Notes under the pieces: generated by a model
What the model saw: the letters and a program-made list of their open reading frames with translations, nothing else
What the model was told of the DNA's origin: nothing
Database searches by the model: none
Origin: Ashinkailepas kermadecensis
Lineage: Eukaryota > Arthropoda > Thecostraca > Neolepadidae
DNA: 64,000 nucleotides
Direction of reading: 5' to 3'
Assembly (NCBI GenBank): GCA_034440615.1
Contig: JAOTOM010005112.1
Location: 336,501-400,500 of the forward strand
Part shown: positions 59,051 to 64,000 of the stretch, piece after piece
Numbering within the stretch: the stretch's first letter is position 1
How the letters are laid out: each line of letters begins with the position of its first letter
Made by a program: the position numbers and the translations under genes

Positions 59051-59208
59051 TGCGGACACCATCAGATCTGATCAATGTCTTTTGTGCCACATATTCGCCC
59101 CGTAGACTACCGCTATTCAGACCACCGCACCGGCCTTATTCTCCGTCGACTGTGGTCACCACCTCCAGGCTGGCCAGTGCCGGCCATCCACTGTGGCCGC
59201 CACTGGCC

Positions 59209-59355
59209 AGTGATGGCTGTCCACTCCCGTCAGGACGACAATGACGGCCATCACTGGCAGAACTGCACAGTGATGGCTGTCCACTCCCGTCAGGATGACA
59301 GTGGCGGCCATTCACTCCGGCCGAGCTGTACAGTTATTGCTGTCCACTCCGGCTG
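59209..59355 (+). repeat. ~60-bp tandem repeat, ~2.5 copies
   Basis: AGTGATGGCTGTCCACTCCC and GTCAGGAYGACARTGRCGGC recur about 60 bp apart. A partial third copy follows. Confidence 0.8.
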
Positions 59356-60515
59356 AGCTGACTATAGCAACGGGACGCTGGTCTGTCCTTGAACCGAAGG
59401 CGACCTTGACCCGCCGGTTGCACTGCCACAAAGCGGATTCAAAGCCGGAGGCTCTCCTCGTATCCCTTCGTTTGCATTGCCATCGGCGATGCTGCAGGTT
59501 CCCCGAGCTGCACCATGCACTTTCATCTGTCTGTTGTTTACCGCTCGTTTCGGTGAGCCGTGCGCGGCAAAACGCTGCTGTTGGGTGAACGGGAGAAAAT
59601 ACCGACACACACCGGCTGCACGCGAAATGGTGTCTCGATGCTGAAACGTTAGCACGCTGATATTACGTAGAAGTGCGAGGGTCAGCTTCAGCGGCCTAGA
59701 TTCGTGCTCCTGCGAGCGTGTTGCTGATCATTACTCATTGCACATCGCATTTGCTCAATGATATGTCCTGGCACTCAATGATATGTCCTGGCAGTATGAA
59801 CAGACTGATGAAAGTTGACTCCTTGGACCACTCTGTTCTTTCCAGTGAAGCTATCATTGACTAAGGATTTTGTTGTACTTAGTTTGCGCAATCACAACTG
59901 GGATGGCCGCGCTTCTGACGGTGGTGACGAATTCCTTCCCTGCTGTCCGTGTGCCGGCGCTTCCAAGCTCGCCATTTTTGTCGCTCCTTTTTGTGTCGAG
60001 CTTTTCCACGCTGCAGAGATACCCGGACTAATTCGGCTTCGTATATCAGCTACCGGGCGCGCCGCTGCAGGAATTAGAGCGATATTTCCCGTTTTATGGA
60101 GTGTCGTTGGCCGGCGAGCGGCTCGGCCGCCCGCACCGTTTCGCCCCCAGTATTGAGCGTACCGGCCGGCCTCCCACTGTGCTTGAATGAAAGCATCGAT
60201 TTTCCCCGTCCACGGACAGCCATAAACAGCTAAGTTGAGAAACGAGGCAAAGGCATGCTACAACGAGGCGAGCAGACAAGCACACAGCGGGCACCTGGAC
60301 ACCGGTATGGCCGCCGCAGCTTCGTTTTGGTTGACGCCTGCACAATAAACTGCAGCTACAATATTTCCCTCACGAGCTCAGTAACGGCACGGCATTGCGA
60401 GTGCTGCATCGAAGGCACGCCATAGAGCGCATCCGATCACAGCGGGCACTGTGCGTGGTGAGAATAACGCTAAAATCCCAGGATAAATGGAGAATCGAAG
60501 AAACACGCTAACATT
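59356..60515. other. No recognised gene
   Basis: A short duplication of CTCAATGATATGTCCTGGCA lies near 59754-59793. Other frames are unrecognised. Confidence 0.4.
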
Positions 60516-60690
60516 AGGTCGTGCAGGTGAAGGCCATTAGGTCATTAGGTCGTGCAGGTGAAGGCCATTAGGTCATTATGTCGTGCAGGTGAAGGCCATT
60601 AGGCCATTATGTCGTGCAGGTGAAGGCCATTAGGCCATTAGGTCGTGCAGGTGGAGGCCATTAGGCCATTAGGTCGTGCAGGTGAAGGCC
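60516..60690 (+). repeat. 31-bp minisatellite, ~5.5 copies
   Basis: The unit contains GTCGTGCAGGTGAAGGCCAT and TAGGYCATTAKG. Confidence 0.93.
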
Positions 60691-61204
60691 ATACTCAGGC
60701 AAGGCAATCAGAGTCAGCCGGATAAACTCAGCCATTTCACAGAGTTTTGATGCTAGTGAAGAAACGACAGAACATGGAGCCATTTGCACGAGATTTTGCC
60801 TTCTACCATGCGTGTTTGAATAACAGCACATTGATCGTAGGCACAGATTGGCAGTTGAGAACACTGTATGGAATGCTTTGTTACTCACTCCGATGGGGAG
60901 TTGAAAGCCTACAGCCAGAGGGCGAAGATCGCCTGCATGCTTGGAAGTTCGAGCAGTTTTAATCCCGATTTAATACTGACTTAATCTACTTTCTTGGGCT
61001 CCTCACTGAGAAGAGTGAATATCATTGGGGATGGGGGAGATCTTGCCCCCAAATACACGGAAATCCCCATTTGTTGGTGAAGCCTTAATCGATGTCAAGC
61101 CATAGATGCAAAAATGATCTTGAAATGCTACAGCTCACTTCTATATCATAAGAAAACATGACTGGAGGTTTGATATCCTCTCTTTCCGCAGTCCGGTGCA
61201 CCGC
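60691..61204. other. No recognised gene
   Basis: A plus-strand frame of 71 codons at 60747-60962 and an overlapping minus-strand frame exist, without recognisable domains. Confidence 0.35.
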
Positions 61205-61440
61205 GATACTGGTAGTACTGTGCCGCAATGCTCGAAACAGCAGCTGATGCTGTACCGCAGTGTTCGGAGCTGAAGTCGATGCTGTACCAGTGTCTGGGGC
61301 TGCGGTCAGTGCTGTATCGCAGTGTCTGGAGCCGCGATTGATGCTGTGTCGTCGTGTCTGGAGCTGCAGTCGATGTTGTGCCGCAGTGCTTGGAGCTACA
61401 TTCGATACTGTACCGCAATGTCTGGGACGTCGTTCGACAG
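61205..61440 (+). repeat. Diverged ~32-bp minisatellite, ~7 copies
   Basis: Units contain GCTGTACCGCAGTGTCTGG and AGCTGCAGTCGAT with substitutions in every copy. Confidence 0.85.
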
Positions 61441-64000
61441 TGGGTGGCGGTGGTTTTTACTGCTGCCAGGGCCAATAGTTTAGCTTGAGTTACGGGGCCG
61501 AAAATAGCAGTTTTGTAGTCGTGCATCCAGTGACTTAAGGTTAATGCTGACTCAATGAGTAGTAAAGAGGTTCGTACAGATGATCGTGATCGTACGGCTG
61601 TAATTGCAGTGTAATCCTCGCCGGACCGGGGTTTTCGACAGCCTCCTCTCAGGCTCTCCGGGATAGCGGTAGAATGAGTAGACGCAGAGACATGAAGTCT
61701 GCAATACCTTCCTGTGCATCTGAAGCATATCACCTACACATTTCAGATCCAGGTCATCAAAGGTTACAGGAACTGGAAGACCCTGGATTGGATCAAAGGG
61801 AGTGATGCTTCAACATATTCCCAGTGCCGTCATTCGGAGTAGTTGCAACATGTCAACAATAAACTCAGGCCATACTGCTCCTTCATCAAGTCGAACAACT
61901 CTGCCATCTCGAAATTGTAATGAAGGGCAAGATTACTGATTTCACGCTTGGTCAATTTCCGATTTCTTAGCATGAGAAAAAAATAAAGTTGTTTTTACCT
62001 GCAGAAAATGCTAGAACATGTAATGAACATTCTGATTTAGAATATGTCAACGTGAATGACAAGATCAGGCCAAATATCATGTATGCTCCTCACAGTGCCA
62101 TCTTATGCAGAATGCTGCTGTTCCTCCTGCATCCACATCCGAATTCAATTTCAGCGCGGCCCGTCATGCGCCTTGACAAAAGGTGATCACCTTTCAGTGT
62201 GCATTTAGGCGAAGGCTGAAGTGATGCTTTTTTGCAACAGATATAATGTCCCAACGTGACCCATGTGTCAGGCCAAGAGATCAGAAGCTGGACAGCTTAC
62301 ACAAATGTTTCAGCATCATGTCGGTTCTTCTTGGGAACAAAATTTGTGTACTTCAAAAGTGATGTGCTGTGTGTATTCAATCTTGAACTTACTTGAACAT
62401 ACATCGTGGCCTGATGTTTTAGAATATCACCAGATGTACATATTTTGCTTGAATTGTTCTGTTGTTATGGCTCGAGACATATACGTTAATATTTTCCAGA
62501 CCATTCCCCAAGATAAAGGTAATGTAACTGGGTTTACCTATTGCGACCATTGATGAACTCAGCATGACCGAAAATGAAGAAATAAGCTGTGATGTAAGCT
62601 CTGGGCTATATTGTCTTGCGAAGGACATTTCACTGTGTCTCTAACTTGCACATTTCGGAAGCTGGTTTTCAAGCTTGATTCGGAGCCGGACTGGTTTACT
62701 CTGGCTTACTCTGAACTGGTCCTTTTTCATTAGCATCAATATAGATATATTCATCTATGTTATTTCTTTAAAAAATATCGTAAGAAAACAAGCCCTGCCT
62801 ATTTTGGCAACATTTTCGGGTATTTAAGTCAAGGCAGTATATTGATCTAGTATGACCTCTGGTGACCTCATTATCGGCCAAAGTGTAAATGTTGGTTGGT
62901 TATTTTGGTTTAGAGGCGCATCAACAGCGTTGGTCATACGGCGCCCATACAAATGTAAATGTAAGGCATGCTTCGGGCTGTCGAAGAGTTCTCGTCATCT
63001 GGCTCGTGATGTCGTTAGGCGTTAGACGCAATGGTGATGCGCACATCCAGGATCTCAAATTAAAGACAGAAAACAGGCGGGTTTCTGATGCTATTCAAGA
63101 ACTCTTAAATATGTCTTTGCGACAAGCGCGACCGGATACTCACTTGTGTGTGTGTGATTAATATATTTACAATTTATGAGACTTTGTCTCCATAAATATG
63201 ATGCGAAGTGCATTTATTCAAGTTAGTTTGCCTTCAGATGTCAATTTCATTGCCTCTTACACTGACATATTAAAATAATTGTTAACTTGCGACTTGTCCT
63301 CGGTAACTATATTCTGGTATTCATCCGCCATTAGTGCGCGACCGCGGCCCGCCGCCGACCGCCCGCCGCTGACGATCTGGCCGGGCGCGAACCCATTCCC
63401 TGGATGTTAATGTGCTCCAACGCCAGAGTTACAGACATATTTCCACATTTGAAACGTCAGACGATGTGTCTGGCATGATTTCCGCCACCATTCAAGTTGA
63501 AGCCTACAGTTTCGCTCGATATTGTTTAAGAACATTACGCTCATGACCGTTGAATTGAAAGAATGCGTCTGCAACTGTGAATTTCCCCTACACAATTTTG
63601 GCGTGGCAGAGCCGATGTTGTTTGGTATTGTTCCAAGGCTAGAACTTCCTTTTTGCCGTGACGAAAAAATGGTCAATTATGGCATCAGAAGGCAGCTGAC
63701 TTTACGCCGTTTTTCAGACCATTGGAATTTCATTCACTAATATAGAACATCATATATATATATATATATACCTGACCATCACGCTTTGAAACTTTCAGAA
63801 TTTCATGTTGCAGATTTTAAAGTTCTAATTTATTCCCTCAGAATTGACCCAGTGTCATTGACCTAGTTTCATGGCGACTAACATGTTTTTTTTAACACGC
63901 GCACTGGAGGGGGGGGGGCGAAATCCGCCCACCCCTTCTGTTTTTCGTACATAACTGCAGATTTTACCGGTCGATATACGCGAATTTCTGCGTACCTGCT
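61441..64000. other. No recognised gene; minor repeats
   Basis: A short (AT)n run lies at about 63751-63770 and a G-run at 63909-63918. Frames at 62263-62553, 62889-63161 and 63522-63740 on the plus strand are open but have no domain I can recognise. Confidence 0.4.

Overview
This window is animal nuclear DNA, most likely from an arthropod and plausibly a crustacean or chelicerate. The evidence is one clear beta-type octopamine receptor gene, a receptor class characteristic of arthropods and other protostomes, and decayed non-LTR retrotransposons, a hAT DNA transposon and a tRNA-derived SINE of the kinds common in arthropod genomes. There are no bacterial operons, no rRNA, no complete tRNA and no CRISPR array. 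Species cannot be assigned from the sequence alone.

Gene content is very low. A conserved-looking but unnamed protein starts at 319 on the minus strand and runs off the left edge. A complete, intronless octopamine-receptor reading frame lies at 17769-18893 on the minus strand. Nearly all other long open frames are artefacts of tandem repeats whose units contain no stop codon in any frame of at least one strand.

The rest is a repeat landscape. By eye, roughly a quarter of the window is tandem arrays, each with its own unit: CT-type microsatellites (8.5-9.3 kb, 16.6-16.9 kb), decayed 19-bp and 21-bp arrays (10-12.2 kb), 22 bp x ~60 (14.4-15.7 kb), 10 bp x ~185 (20.0-21.9 kb), 34 bp x ~26 (25.7-26.6 kb), 35 bp x ~29 with an older degenerate flank (32.3-33.8 kb), 70 bp (37.9-38.7 kb), 41 bp (40.2-41.3 kb), 31 bp (42.6-43.1 kb), 57 bp (44.5-44.9 kb), 132 bp x 21 (46.7-49.4 kb), 45 bp and 37 bp (53.1-54.2 kb), 54 bp (58.4-59.05 kb) and smaller ones. 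Between them lie transposon remnants. These are LINE ORF1 and RT scraps at 3.9-5.0 kb, a hAT element at 24.8-27.2 kb, two copies of a CCHC-zinc-knuckle LINE ORF1 at 28.4-29.9 and 41.5-42.6 kb, a CR1/L2-like esterase-endonuclease fragment at 30.0-31.2 kb, an RT-RNase H LINE at 34.6-37.25 kb, and a SINE at 51.6 kb.

The most interesting observation is the 34-bp array at 25.7-26.6 kb. It lies exactly inside the hAT transposase reading frame, and its unit is a piece of that transposase's own coding sequence, so the birth of a minisatellite from an exon can be read directly. Other points of note are a 132-bp satellite with about 84 CACCTG E-boxes, an old-to-new transition inside the 35-bp array, and array variants that are repeatedly CpG-to-TpG/CpA changes, which suggests past cytosine methylation of these repeats.
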